From NCBI GenBank assembly GCA_016215605.1, contig JACRJB010000062.1, positions 1 through 64,000 of the forward strand: DNA of 64,000 nt. Reading direction: 5' to 3'. This DNA comes from Rhodopseudomonas palustris. Lineage in GTDB: Bacteria; Pseudomonadota; Alphaproteobacteria; Rhizobiales; Xanthobacteraceae. Shown here piece after piece: positions 19,849 through 28,278 of the stretch. The position numbers and the translations under genes are program-made. The notes below the pieces were generated by a model. It had not been told where the DNA came from and did no database searches. It worked only from the letters and a program-made list of their open reading frames with translations. Positions within the stretch are counted from its first letter, which is position 1, and each line of letters opens with the position of its first letter.

Positions 19849-19864
19849 TGTAAGATTTACGACA
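19849..19864. promoter_or_regulatory. Candidate Crp-family binding site upstream of the MFS gene
   Basis: TGTAA-N6-CGACA has the spacing of a Crp/Fnr half-site pair and keeps the outer TGT/ACA. The inner GTAAGATTTAC is a perfect 11-base dyad. It lies about 105 bases before the MFS start, in the segment that encodes a Crp-family regulator. Assignment is tentative. Confidence 0.35.
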
Positions 19865-19980
19865 ATGTTGGAGAGACCGCGGGCTCGAGGCGGCTTTCTG
19901 GCCTCGTGTGGCTTACCCGCGGGAGCAAATAGTCAGTGCGCTATACGCACCTTGTCGGGACGACGGCGCGAACGTCGTTG

Positions 19981-20412
19981 CTATGACGCCGCCTGCAGCG
20001 CCGCTTTCAGTTTCACCGCATGGTCGTCGAGCACGCCGGTGTCTTCGCGGCGGCTCGCCGGCGGCAGCAGCGGCACGCCGTCGTGGCGCGGCATCACGTG
20101 CATGTGCAGATGATAGACGACCTGGCCGGCGGCCGGTTCGCTGAATTGCTGCACCACGATGCCGTCGGCCTTGAAGGCCTTCATGGCGGCGTGGGCGATC
20201 TTGTGTGCGCCGCGGGCGACGTGGGCGAAGTCCTCAGCGGTAATATCGAGGATGTTGCGCGCCGGCGCCTTCGGGATCACCAGCGTGTGGCCGGGCGAGC
20301 GCGGCATGATGTCGAGGAAGGCGAAGACGTGGTCGTCCTCGTAGACCTTGTGGCAGGGGATTTCGCCGCGCAGGATCTTGGCGAAAATGTTCTCGGGATC
20401 GTAGGCGGTCAT
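19981..20412 (-). CDS. HIT-family (histidine triad) nucleotide-binding protein
   Basis: HIT proteins of this kind hydrolyse nucleoside phosphoramidates or AMP-lysine-type bonds. The 143-residue protein has the triad HLHMHV (101-106) and the N-terminal IFAKILRGEIPCHKVYED typical of HinT-like bacterial proteins. GGAG five bases before the ATG at 20412 decides the start; an in-frame ATG at 20439 would add nine residues. It follows the GNAT gene after a short gap. A decayed copy of its last 32 codons lies at 16597-16692. Confidence 0.92.
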   Translation of the reverse strand: MTAYDPENIFAKILRGEIPCHKVYEDDHVFAFLDIMPRSPGHTLVIPKAPARNILDITAEDFAHVARGAHKIAHAAMKAFKADGIVVQQFSEPAAGQVVYHLHMHVMPRHDGVPLLPPASRREDTGVLDDHAVKLKAALQAAS

Positions 20413-20463
20413 GGGGGCTCCGGCATTGTCCGCGGCCATCTTTCGCCGCCGAGGCGGAGCCGG

Positions 20464-21699
20464 TCAAGCCGGATCGGCAGCGTCGCTCTTGCGGAACGGG
20501 CCGGCCTCGGTCAGTTCGCGGCCCATCTCGTCGACATACATGCGTTCGCGCTTGAGATAGTCGGCGATGGCGCGGCGCAGCGCCGGGTCGGCGATGTAAT
20601 GCGCCGAGTAGGTGGTCTGCGGCAGGTAGCCGCGGGCGATCTTGTGCTCGCCCTGCGCGCCGGCTTCGACGACCTTGAGCCCGCGTGCGATCGCAAATTC
20701 GATCGCCTGGTAGTAGCAAACCTCGAAATGCAGGAACGGGTGGTGCTCGATCGCGCCCCAGTGCCGGCCGAACAGCGTGTCGCCGCCGATGAAATTGATC
20801 GCGCCGGCGATCCAGCGACCGCCGCGCTTCGCCATCACCAGCAGCACGTCCTGCGCCATGCTCTGTCCGATCAGCGAATAGAACGCGCGGGTGAGATACG
20901 GCCGGCCCCATTTGCGCGAGCCGGTCTCCATGTAGAATTCGAAGAACGCGTCCCAGGCGTCCTCGGTGATGTCGCTGCCGGTCAGGCAATGGATGCTGAT
21001 GCCGTTGGCGACGGCGTCGCGGCGCTCGCGCTTGATCGCCTTGCGATGCCGCGAGGCGAGGGTGGCGAGAAAATCGTCGAAGCCGGTGTAGCCGGCATTG
21101 TGCCAGTGGAACTGCTGGTCGGTGCGCTGCAGGAAGCCCTGTGCGGCGAGGAACTGCCATTCGCTTTCGCGGGCGAAGGTGACGTGGGCCGATGACGCCT
21201 TGCTCAATCCGCACAGCGCCACCAGCCCGCCGGCCAGGGCGGTCGCGACCTGCGCGGTGTCGCCGCCGTCGCGGATCAACAGCCGCGGCCCGGTCGCCGG
21301 GGTGAACGGCACCGACACCTGCAGCTTCGGATAATAGCTGCCGCCGGCGCGCTCATAGGCGTCGGCCCAGCCTCGGTCGAACACGTATTCGCCCTGCGAA
21401 TGCGATTTCAGATAGCATGGCACCACGCCGACGATCCGGCCGTCCTGCTTGGCGACGAGATGCCTGGGTCCCCAGCCGGTTCGCGCGCTGGCCGAACCTG
21501 AAGTCTCGAGCGCGGCGAAAAACGCGTGCGACAGGAAGGGATTGTAGGCGGTTGTCGAAGTCGCGCAGGAGCTGCCTGCGAGACCGGTCGAGGAGGCCGG
21601 CGGCGCAACAGCGGCGCGCGCGCAGGCATCCCAGTCGGCGGCGGCGATAGCATCGACCGAGGGGACGGCTTCGAGAACGATGTCGGATGAACTCGTCAA
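20464..21699 (-). CDS. GNAT-superfamily N-acyltransferase, DUF482 (COG3146)
   Basis: The 411-residue protein belongs to the DUF482 family with a FemAB-like double GNAT fold. Recognisable parts are NPFLSHAFFAALE near the N-terminus, GWGPRHLVAKQDGRIVGVVPCYLK, and in the C-terminal half FEFYMETGSRKWGRPYLTR, GRHWGAIEHHPFLHFEVCYYQ and GAQGEHKIARGYLP. The substrate is unknown. The start at 21699 is a TTG with no clear ribosome binding site and no better in-frame start nearby, so the N-terminus is uncertain. It is followed by the HIT gene 51 bases downstream. Confidence 0.85.
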   Translation of the reverse strand: MTSSSDIVLEAVPSVDAIAAADWDACARAAVAPPASSTGLAGSSCATSTTAYNPFLSHAFFAALETSGSASARTGWGPRHLVAKQDGRIVGVVPCYLKSHSQGEYVFDRGWADAYERAGGSYYPKLQVSVPFTPATGPRLLIRDGGDTAQVATALAGGLVALCGLSKASSAHVTFARESEWQFLAAQGFLQRTDQQFHWHNAGYTGFDDFLATLASRHRKAIKRERRDAVANGISIHCLTGSDITEDAWDAFFEFYMETGSRKWGRPYLTRAFYSLIGQSMAQDVLLVMAKRGGRWIAGAINFIGGDTLFGRHWGAIEHHPFLHFEVCYYQAIEFAIARGLKVVEAGAQGEHKIARGYLPQTTYSAHYIADPALRRAIADYLKRERMYVDEMGRELTEAGPFRKSDAADPA

Positions 21700-21830
21700 T
21701 CAGCAGACCGGTCGCTGGGGCTCGGGATTGTCATTCGGGCGCGGCGTCTTCGCGCGAACCGGTGTCCAATTCGCTTGAAAGCGCTTTCGGCAGGTGAGCG
21801 TCATTCGCAGAGATTGGGCATTTCCGGCGC

Positions 21831-21848
21831 AGGCCGCAAGAGCGGCCT
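21831..21848 (-). terminator. Candidate terminator hairpin after the GDPD gene
   Basis: A 7-bp stem (AGGCCGC / GCGGCCT) with loop AAGA lies just past the minus-strand stop at 21852. It has no T-run, so it may only stabilise the mRNA end. Confidence 0.4.
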
Positions 21849-21851
21849 GGA

Positions 21852-22604
21852 TCACGGTTCCGGAACGAAGCCTTCGAAGATCATCTGGTCGGCATGGCGC
21901 GCGGCGCGGCTGCGCTGCTCCGGCGTCCGCACCGTCCAGGCGAGCAGGGCGCAGCCGAACACGTTACGGGAGATCCACGGCGCGGGGGCGGGGAGATCGT
22001 CGACCCGATAGGCGACGAAATGCGGCCGGGTGCGCAGGCCGTGGCGCAGCGCCACCATCGGGGTGCGCTTGGCCTCCGGCAGCTTGTCCCAATAGGCGTC
22101 GTCGTAGCGGCGCTCGGCGGTGATGCCGCGCGGCAGCGTCGGGGCGAGCTGGCGCAGCGCCAGCACCTGGTCGGGGTCGAACGACATCGCCGCGACCGGG
22201 CCGCGATAGGCCGCGAGCACTTGTGTCAAACGTGTGGCAAGCTTGCGATCGCCGTCGAAATGGCTCTTCAGCTCGATCACCAGCGGCACCCGGCCGCCGA
22301 CCAGGTCGCAGAGGTCGCCGAGCGTCATCATCCGCTCGGCGGTGTCGTGGAAGCGGACCTGCTTCAGCTCGGCCGCGGTCAGCGCGAGCAGCGCTTCGCT
22401 GCCGTCATTGAGCCGGCCGAGCGTGTCGTCGTGGTGCACCATCGCCTCGCCATCCGCGGTGAGCTGGATGTCGACCTCGATGGCGAAGTTGCCGGCGACC
22501 GCGGCGCTGATCGCCGCCGGCATGTTTTCGAGCACGCCGCGCGAGCGGTCGTGCAGTCCGCGATGCGCGACCGGACGCGCCGTCAGCCAGTCGGGAGCGC
22601 GCAT
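21852..22604 (-). CDS. Glycerophosphodiester phosphodiesterase family protein
   Basis: GDPD enzymes release sn-glycerol 3-phosphate from deacylated phospholipids. The 250-residue protein shows the catalytic and metal motifs of the family: AHRGLHDRS near the N-terminus, FAIEVDIQLTADGEAMVHHDDTL written as EVDIQ and HHDD, then VIELKSH. There is no signal peptide, so a cytoplasmic role is likely. It lies 15 bases after the RidA gene and is probably co-transcribed with it. Confidence 0.9.
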   Translation of the reverse strand: MRAPDWLTARPVAHRGLHDRSRGVLENMPAAISAAVAGNFAIEVDIQLTADGEAMVHHDDTLGRLNDGSEALLALTAAELKQVRFHDTAERMMTLGDLCDLVGGRVPLVIELKSHFDGDRKLATRLTQVLAAYRGPVAAMSFDPDQVLALRQLAPTLPRGITAERRYDDAYWDKLPEAKRTPMVALRHGLRTRPHFVAYRVDDLPAPAPWISRNVFGCALLAWTVRTPEQRSRAARHADQMIFEGFVPEP

Positions 22605-22619
22605 CGCATCGAGTCCGGG

Positions 22620-23087
22620 TCAGGCGACTTCGAACAGCCCCTCGACCTCGACCGCGGCGTCGGCCGGCAGCGAGGCGACGCCGATCGTGGTGCGGGCGTG
22701 GCGGCCCTTGTCACCGAACACCGCGACCATCAGGTCGGAGGCGCCGTTCATCACCTTCGGGCCGTCGGTGAAATCCGGCGCCGAGTTGATGAAGCCGCCG
22801 AGCCGCACCACGCGCACCACCTTGTCGAGATCGCCGAGCGCGGCCTTGAGCTGCGCCAGCAGATTGATCGCGCAGGCGCGCGCCGCGGCGTTGCCGTCTT
22901 CGATGCTGACATTGGCGCCGAGCTTGCCTTTGGCGACGAGCTTGCCTTCGCCGTCGAAGCAGATCTGGCCGGACACCACCAGCAGGTTGCCGGTGCGGAC
23001 GAAGCCGACGTAATTCGCGACCGGGCTGGCGGGTTCGGGCAGGACGATGCCCTGCGCAGTCAGCTTCTGTTCGATCACTCCGGTCAT
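22620..23087 (-). CDS. RidA (YjgF/YER057c/UK114) family protein
   Basis: RidA proteins deaminate reactive enamine/imine intermediates. The 155-residue protein ends with the family signature region HARTTIGVASLPADAAVEVEG, whose Arg corresponds to the substrate carboxylate-binding Arg of RidA. VVSGQICFDGEGKL and the central VRVVRLGGFINSAPDF are also typical. It is longer than the 128-residue E. coli RidA and fits the roughly 150-residue subfamily. The start is the ATG at 23087. Confidence 0.88.
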   Translation of the reverse strand: MTGVIEQKLTAQGIVLPEPASPVANYVGFVRTGNLLVVSGQICFDGEGKLVAKGKLGANVSIEDGNAAARACAINLLAQLKAALGDLDKVVRVVRLGGFINSAPDFTDGPKVMNGASDLMVAVFGDKGRHARTTIGVASLPADAAVEVEGLFEVA

Positions 23088-23370
23088 GGCAGTCCCCAAT
23101 GTCTGTTCGTCAGGCTTCGTGTGGTCGGATCCCGGCCGGCAGTGCGTCCGGGCCGGACCTGTTTGGCCGATTGCGCCCGGTCTTGCAAGCAAGCCGGACC
23201 GACGCGGCCGGACCCGGCGCAAGCGGCGGGAATCGGCGCGCCGGGCGAGGGATCAGGCAGGTTTGATGGGGGTGTTCCGCTATTTCACCGTAATCGGGTG
23301 TTCCACCGGCCGGCGGCGTTGCGGCGCGACCGGCCGCTTACTATCCTGATGGCCTGCTTCAAGGAGATCC

Positions 23371-24237
23371 ATGCGCATGTCACGACAGACGAGCCCCCGC
23401 CTGAGCGCGCTGGCGATGACGATGATCGGCGCGGCCGCGCTGTGCGGGACGCCCGCCGCCGCAGCGCCCAACGTCTCGTTCCTGCCGCATCAGGCGCTGT
23501 ACGATCTCAGCCTGCTGAAGACGCGCAACAACGCCTCGGTCAACACCGTGCGCGGCCGCATCCTGTACAACTTCTCCGGCAACGCCTGCGAGGGCTACAC
23601 GTCGGACTTCCGCCAGGTCTCGGAGATCGAGAGCGGCGAGGGCAAGAACACGCTGAGCGATCTGCGCTCGTCGAGCTGGGAAGACGCCGCCGGCAAGAGC
23701 TATCGCTTCAAGATCGACACCAAGATGAACGATGCCGATCCGACCGACGTCGACGGCATCGCGGAGCGCACCGGCGACACCATCACGGTGAAGCTGAAGC
23801 AGCCGGTGCAGAAGACCTTCACGCTCGACGGCAAGACGGTGTTCCCGACCGAGCAGATCGAGCGCATCATCGCCGCGGCGCGCGAGGGCAAGACGCTGCT
23901 CGAGCTGCAGGTCTACGACGGCTCCGACAATGGCGAGAAGGTCTACAACACGCTGACGGTGATCGGCAAGCCGATCACCGGCGACCGCGCGGCGGCCGCG
24001 CCGGATCCGTCGACCACCGACGACGCCATGAAGTCGCTGAAGCGATGGCCGGTGACGGTGAGTTACTACGACCACGAGGCCAAGGCGAATTCCGGCGAGC
24101 AGACGCCGGTTTACGCGATGTCGTTCGAGCTCTACGAGAACGGCGTGTCGCGCTCGCTGGTGCTCGACTACAACGACTTCGTCCTCGCCGGCGCGATGGG
24201 CAAGTTCGACGTCAAGGCCAACAAGCCGTGTAATTAG
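23371..24237 (+). CDS. eipB: EipB-family cell envelope integrity protein (DUF1849)
   Basis: EipB of Brucella is a periplasmic beta-spiral protein needed for envelope integrity. The 288-residue product has a signal peptide (to about residue 32, ending AAAAP), the DUF1849 body beginning SFLPHQALYDLSLL, and DLRSSSWEDAAGKSYRF. Cys73 (NACEGY) and Cys287 (NKPCN) match in placement the disulfide pair known in Brucella EipB. AAGGAG upstream of the ATG at 23371 is a strong ribosome binding site. It is divergent from the RidA gene. Confidence 0.88.
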   Translation: MRMSRQTSPRLSALAMTMIGAAALCGTPAAAAPNVSFLPHQALYDLSLLKTRNNASVNTVRGRILYNFSGNACEGYTSDFRQVSEIESGEGKNTLSDLRSSSWEDAAGKSYRFKIDTKMNDADPTDVDGIAERTGDTITVKLKQPVQKTFTLDGKTVFPTEQIERIIAAAREGKTLLELQVYDGSDNGEKVYNTLTVIGKPITGDRAAAAPDPSTTDDAMKSLKRWPVTVSYYDHEAKANSGEQTPVYAMSFELYENGVSRSLVLDYNDFVLAGAMGKFDVKANKPCN

Positions 24238-24270
24238 TCGGCTGGTTCAATTCTCCCGCCAAGACTTTCA

Positions 24271-24415
24271 CCGTGTCCCGGACAAGGTGCCGCGCAAAGC
24301 GCGGCGCCGCAGATCCGGGACCCCGGTCGCTACGCGCGGCAAGCAGAACCGGGGCCCCGGATCTGCAGCGCATCACGCCGCAACAGCGGCGCGCTGCGCC
24401 GCGTCCGGGGCACGG
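24271..24415. repeat. Long imperfect inverted repeat, second repeat family
   Basis: CCGTGTCCCGGAC at the left end pairs with GTCCGGGGCACGG at the right end, and inner segments GCAGATCCGGGACCCCGGT and ACCGGGGCCCCGGATCTGC also pair. The 145-base element fills the gap between the convergent eipB and dinB genes. It differs from the CCGTCATTGCGAG family. Confidence 0.8.
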
Positions 24416-24436
24416 CCTCCAGGGCTTGCAGCACGA

Positions 24437-25726
24437 CTACTCCCGCGGCTTCTCCGGCCCGTCGTAGGCCAGGCCCCGGATCACCGCGGCGTTGCCGAAT
24501 TTCTTGCGCAGGTCGTCGATCGCGCGTTCGGCGGTCGCGGCCCGGGCGTCGAGCATGTCGGTCTCGGCGGCCTCGGCCTGTTCGGTGAGGGCGCTGACGC
24601 CGGTGCCGATCAGGCGGAAGGCGGTGCCGTCGATTTCCTTGGTCAGCATGTCGCGCGAGATCGCGTAGATCCGGCCGGCGAGCTGGGTCGGGGCGTGAAT
24701 CGTCTGCGACCGGGTGCGCTGGCGGAAGTCGCCGGTTTTCAGCTTCAAGGTGATGGTCGAGCCGGCGAGCGCCGAGCCCTTCAGCCGCGCCGACACCTTT
24801 TCCGACAGTCGCCACAGAATCCGTTCCAGCGTCTCCAGATCGCGGATGTCGGTCTCGAAGGTGGTTTCGTTGGAGATCGACTTGGCGCCGCGATCCGGCA
24901 CCACCTTGCGATCGTCGAGGCCGCGCGCCAGCCGCGCCAGCCGCCGGCCCTCGTCGCCGAACTGCCGCATCAGCTCGATCTCGTCGGCGCGCTGCAGATC
25001 GGCGATGGTGCGGAAGCCGCGCTGGCCGAGGCGGGCTTCCGTGGCCGGGCCGACGCCGAAGATGAAGCCGACCGGGCGCGGGGCCAGCATCTCCTTCGCC
25101 TCGTCCTGATCCAGCGCCGCGAAGCCGCGCGGCTTGTCGAGATCGGAGGCGATCTTGGCGAGGAACTTGTTGCAGGACAGCCCGACCGAGACGCTGATGC
25201 CGATGTCGCGCTCGACGTCGCGGGCGAACCGCGCCAGCACCTTGGCGGCGATGCTGCCGTGCATCCGCTCGGTGCCCGACAGGTCGAGAAACGCCTCGTC
25301 GATCGACAGCGGCTCGACCAGCGGCGTCAGCTGCAGCATCGCCTGCCGGACTTCGCGGCCGACGCGAACGTATTTGGCCATGTCCGGCCGGACCACGGCG
25401 GCCGAGGGGCACAGCGCCAGCGCCTTGAACATCGGCATCGCCGAGCGCACCCCATAGGTCCGCGCGATATAGCAGGCGGCCGAAACCACGCCGCGCTTGC
25501 CGCCGCCGACGATCACCGGGCGGTCGGCCAGCTCCGGATTGTCGCGCTTTTCGACGGTGGCGTAGAACGCGTCACAGTCGATATGCGCCAGGGTCAGCGC
25601 CGGCAGCGCCCGATGCCGGACCAGCCGCGGGGAACCGCAAGCGGCGCAGCGCCGCGCCGCCGCCGCGTTGTCGGCGAGGCAGTCGCGACAGAAGCACAGC
25701 GGTCCCGGCGGCGCGGCGGAATTCAC
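24437..25726 (-). CDS. dinB: DNA polymerase IV (Y-family) with N-terminal zinc-ribbon-like extension
   Basis: Error-prone translesion polymerase of about 429 residues. The Y-family core begins LAHIDCDAFYATVEKRDNPEL with catalytic Asp residues. It includes SIDEAFLDLSG with the second acidic pair and GLSCNKFLAKIASDLDKPRG. A preceding region holds CFCRDC and CAAC, a four-cysteine zinc-ribbon-like motif absent from E. coli Pol IV. The C-terminus (YDGPEKPRE) has no obvious QLxLF clamp-binding peptide. The GTG at 25726 overlaps the stop of the DUF3572 gene (GTGA), so the two are coupled; a GTG at 25744 is also possible. Confidence 0.92.
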   Translation of the reverse strand: MNSAAPPGPLCFCRDCLADNAAAARRCAACGSPRLVRHRALPALTLAHIDCDAFYATVEKRDNPELADRPVIVGGGKRGVVSAACYIARTYGVRSAMPMFKALALCPSAAVVRPDMAKYVRVGREVRQAMLQLTPLVEPLSIDEAFLDLSGTERMHGSIAAKVLARFARDVERDIGISVSVGLSCNKFLAKIASDLDKPRGFAALDQDEAKEMLAPRPVGFIFGVGPATEARLGQRGFRTIADLQRADEIELMRQFGDEGRRLARLARGLDDRKVVPDRGAKSISNETTFETDIRDLETLERILWRLSEKVSARLKGSALAGSTITLKLKTGDFRQRTRSQTIHAPTQLAGRIYAISRDMLTKEIDGTAFRLIGTGVSALTEQAEAAETDMLDARAATAERAIDDLRKKFGNAAVIRGLAYDGPEKPRE

Positions 25727-26022
25727 GGGGTGTCGCGCTCCCACGGCGTGTCTTCGAGCACCTGCAGGGCCGCGGCGACATTGGTCGGGTCGAGATCGGC
25801 CGAGGCCGCGAACGCCTTCACGGTCGCGTCATCGCGCATGATGAAGGTCAGGACGCTGATCAGGAACTGCGGATCGGCGGCCGACTGTCGCAGCGTCTCC
25901 GGGCCGATTCCGGTCTCGGCCAGGAACAGGCCGAGCTGGTCGGGGTTGGACGCGATGAAGGACAGCGCCTGAATCGCCACGATTTCAGAAACTTGCCGGG
26001 CATTGTGAACGCGCTTTGCCAT
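25723..26022 (-). CDS. DUF3572 family protein
   Basis: This is a 99-residue helical protein with no signal peptide ([19 protein letters not shown], then [24 protein letters not shown]). Its size and its position just upstream of dinB match DUF3572 proteins of Hyphomicrobiales. Function is unknown. The stop overlaps the dinB start. It is divergent from divK with 139 bases between. Confidence 0.82.
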   Translation of the reverse strand: MAKRVHNARQVSEIVAIQALSFIASNPDQLGLFLAETGIGPETLRQSAADPQFLISVLTFIMRDDATVKAFAASADLDPTNVAAALQVLEDTPWERDTP

Positions 26023-26161
26023 CGGTTGTGTTTGCCTTTCCGTAACTTCTCGTCTCTATTTTATTCAATCATGCCCGAGTCTTGCACGAATAAGTCTTGC
26101 GGCTGTCGATGCATCCCTCGTCGCCGGCGCGGGCATTCTCGTATCAGGATTGGAGGGCGGG

Positions 26162-26527
26162 ATGGCCAAAACCGTCCTGATCGTCGAGGACAACGAGCTC
26201 AACATGAAGCTCTTTCGCGATTTGCTGGAAGCCCATGGCTACCAGACCGCGGGAACGAGCAACGGTTATGAAGCGCTCGACCTCGTTCGCAAACTGCACC
26301 CGGACCTCATCCTGATGGACATTCAGTTGCCTCAGGTCTCTGGTCTGGATGTCACCCGCTGGATCAAGGACGATCCCGAGCTGCGCCACATTCCGGTGGT
26401 CGCAGTGACGGCGTTCGCGATGAAGGGCGACGAGGAACGCATCCGCGAAGGCGGTTGCGAAGCCTATCTGTCGAAGCCGATTTCGGTGGGCAAGTTCATC
26501 GAAACCGTGCGCCGTTTCATCGGATAG
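26162..26527 (+). CDS. divK: DivK, single-domain response regulator
   Basis: DivK relays phosphorylation in the DivJ/PleC-DivL-CckA cell-cycle pathway. The 121-residue receiver has the acidic pair ED (9-10), phospho-acceptor Asp53 (LILMDIQLP), the conserved Thr in [12 protein letters not shown], and Lys in LSKPI. GGAGGGCGGG before the ATG at 26162 fixes the start. pleD follows after 9 bases, the arrangement known from Caulobacter. Confidence 0.96.
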   Translation: MAKTVLIVEDNELNMKLFRDLLEAHGYQTAGTSNGYEALDLVRKLHPDLILMDIQLPQVSGLDVTRWIKDDPELRHIPVVAVTAFAMKGDEERIREGGCEAYLSKPISVGKFIETVRRFIG

Positions 26528-26536
26528 GAGAACGCG

Positions 26537-27910
26537 ATGTCCGCACGCATCCTGGTGGTCGACGACATTCCGGCCAACGTCAAGCTGCTCGAAGCGCGGC
26601 TGTCGGCCGAGTATTTCGACGTCGTCACCGCGTCGAACGGCGCGCAGGCGCTGGAAATCTGCGAGCGCGCCGAATGCGACATCGTGCTGCTCGACGTGAT
26701 GATGCCGGACATGGACGGCTTCGAGGTCTGCCGCCGGCTCAAGGCCAATCCGAAGACGCATTTCATTCCGGTGGTGATGGTGACGGCGCTCGACAGCCCG
26801 GCCGACCGGGTGCGCGGGCTCGAAGCCGGCGCCGACGATTTCCTCACCAAGCCGGTGTCCGACGTTGTGCTGATCGCGCGGGTGCGCTCGCTGACGCGCC
26901 TGAAGATGATGACCGACGAATTGCGGATGCGCGCGATCACCTCGCTCGAGATCGGCGTGCAGGCGCCGGAGCGCGAGGCGGTCAACGATCTCGGCAAGGG
27001 CGGGCGCATCCTGCTGGTCGACGACCGGCCGTCGTCCTACGAGCGGCTGGCGCCGCTGCTCGCCGCCGAGCACGACATTGATGTCGAGGCCAATCCGTCG
27101 GAGGCGCTGTTCCACGCCGCCGAGGGCAATTACGACCTGCTGATCGTGTCGCTCGGCCTGGAGAATTTCGACGGACTGCGGCTGTGCAGCCAGGCGCGCT
27201 CGCTGGAGCGGACGCGGCACGTGCCGATCCTCGCCATCGCCGACGCCGACAACAACGCGCGGCTGCTGCGCGGCCTGGAAATCGGGGTCAACGACTATCT
27301 GCTGCGGCCGGTCGACAAGAACGAACTGCTGGCGCGCGCCCGCACCCAGATCCGCCGCCGGCGCTACACCGATCATTTGCGCGACAACGTCCAGCACTCG
27401 ATCGAGATGGCGATCACCGACGGCCTGACCGGGCTGCACAATCGCCGCTACATGGAGAGCCATCTCGCCACGCTGGCCGAGCAGGCCGGCACCCGCGGCA
27501 AGCCGCTGGCGCTGATGATCCTCGACATCGATTTCTTCAAGGCGATCAACGATACCTACGGTCACGACGCCGGCGACGACGTGCTGCGCGAATTCGCGGT
27601 GCGGATCAAGAAATCGATCCGCGGCATCGATCTCGCCTGCCGCTACGGCGGCGAGGAGTTCGTCATCGTGATGCCGGAGACCGATCTGCAGGTCGCGCAG
27701 ATGGTGGCCGAGCGGCTGCGCCGCGCCATCGCCGGCGAGCCGTTCGCGATCGAGAAGGGCACCAAGCGGATCGGGGTCACGATCTCGATCGGGCTGTCGA
27801 CGCTGGAGCGCAAGAGCGAGCCGGTCCGCGACCTGCTGAAGCGTGCCGACACCGCGCTGTATCGCGCCAAGCACGACGGACGAAACCGGGTCGTGGCGGC
27901 GGCGGCGTAG
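26537..27910 (+). CDS. pleD: PleD, diguanylate cyclase response regulator
   Basis: PleD makes cyclic di-GMP when phosphorylated. The 457-residue protein has receiver 1 (1-120, Asp53 in LLDVMMPDMDG), a receiver-like adaptor (about 155-275), and a GGDEF domain (about 290-455) with active-site GGEEF near 370-374. The inhibitory I-site RxxD is present as RGID just before ACRYGGEEF. Receiver 2 has Ser in place of the phospho-acceptor Asp (LLIVSLGLENFDG), as expected for the dimerisation adaptor. It forms an operon with divK. Confidence 0.96.
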   Translation: MSARILVVDDIPANVKLLEARLSAEYFDVVTASNGAQALEICERAECDIVLLDVMMPDMDGFEVCRRLKANPKTHFIPVVMVTALDSPADRVRGLEAGADDFLTKPVSDVVLIARVRSLTRLKMMTDELRMRAITSLEIGVQAPEREAVNDLGKGGRILLVDDRPSSYERLAPLLAAEHDIDVEANPSEALFHAAEGNYDLLIVSLGLENFDGLRLCSQARSLERTRHVPILAIADADNNARLLRGLEIGVNDYLLRPVDKNELLARARTQIRRRRYTDHLRDNVQHSIEMAITDGLTGLHNRRYMESHLATLAEQAGTRGKPLALMILDIDFFKAINDTYGHDAGDDVLREFAVRIKKSIRGIDLACRYGGEEFVIVMPETDLQVAQMVAERLRRAIAGEPFAIEKGTKRIGVTISIGLSTLERKSEPVRDLLKRADTALYRAKHDGRNRVVAAAA

Positions 27911-27931
27911 AGCTTCAGCGTATCTTTGCGA

Positions 27932-27960
27932 TTGTTCCCGAAATGGGAACGTGCTATACG
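27932..27960 (+). promoter_or_regulatory. higBA promoter with palindromic operator
   Basis: TTGTTC (27932-27937) and TATACG (27955-27960) are separated by 17 bases, just before the ATG at 27966. A perfect dyad GTTCCC-N5-GGGAAC (27934-27950) fills the spacer and overlaps the -35 box. This is a natural site for autorepression by the HigA antitoxin. Confidence 0.65.
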
Positions 27961-27965
27961 CGCTG

Positions 27966-28268
27966 ATGCGCGTAATTGCTCGCAATGTCTTGGTCGAATT
28001 CTGGAGCAAGCATCCGGAAGCCAAGATGTCGCTTGAGCGTTGGTACGCGTTGACCAAAGCCGCAATGTGGGCCTCGACGGACGAGGTCCAAAAGGCCGTT
28101 CCGAAAGCCAAGGTGCTGAATCGCGAACGCGTCAGGTTCGAGATTGCCGGGGGCAATTTTCGGCTGATCGTGGCTTTCGATTTTAGGCGTCAGGTCGCCT
28201 TCGTGAAATTCGTCGGGACTCATGCTGAGTACGACCGCATCGATGCACTCACCGTGTCGCAGTTCTGA
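27966..28268 (+). CDS. higB: HigB-type mRNA interferase toxin
   Basis: The 100-residue protein matches the HigB toxin family (RelE fold): WYALTKAAMWASTDEV, the central RVRFEIAGGNFRLIVAF and the C-terminal VAFVKFVGTHAEYDRIDA. HigB enzymes cleave ribosome-bound mRNA. The ATG at 27966 lies only about 6 bases past the -10 box, so the transcript may be nearly leaderless. The antitoxin gene follows after 10 bases, in the toxin-first order typical of higBA. Confidence 0.92.
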   Translation: MRVIARNVLVEFWSKHPEAKMSLERWYALTKAAMWASTDEVQKAVPKAKVLNRERVRFEIAGGNFRLIVAFDFRRQVAFVKFVGTHAEYDRIDALTVSQF

Positions 28269-28278
28269 GGAGACAGCC

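Larger units (their letters stand above)
16693..19980. other. Probable acquired segment carrying MFS, hydrolase and Crp-family genes
   Basis: Three minus-strand genes with visibly lower GC and weaker GC3 bias than neighbouring housekeeping genes are bounded by homologous HIT 3' ends in the same orientation. No integrase, transposase or terminal inverted repeat is visible, so the mechanism is unknown. The limits given are the edges of HIT homology, not proven junctions. Confidence 0.6.

Noticed and set aside
27934-27950. GTTCCC-N5-GGGAAC as an alphaproteobacterial LexA box
   Set aside because: The LexA box of this class is a direct repeat of GTTC with seven bases between; this site is an inverted repeat.
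26144-28156. 670-codon minus-strand frame opposite divK and pleD
   Set aside because: Antisense shadow of pleD with Asp/Arg/His-rich, domain-free translation.
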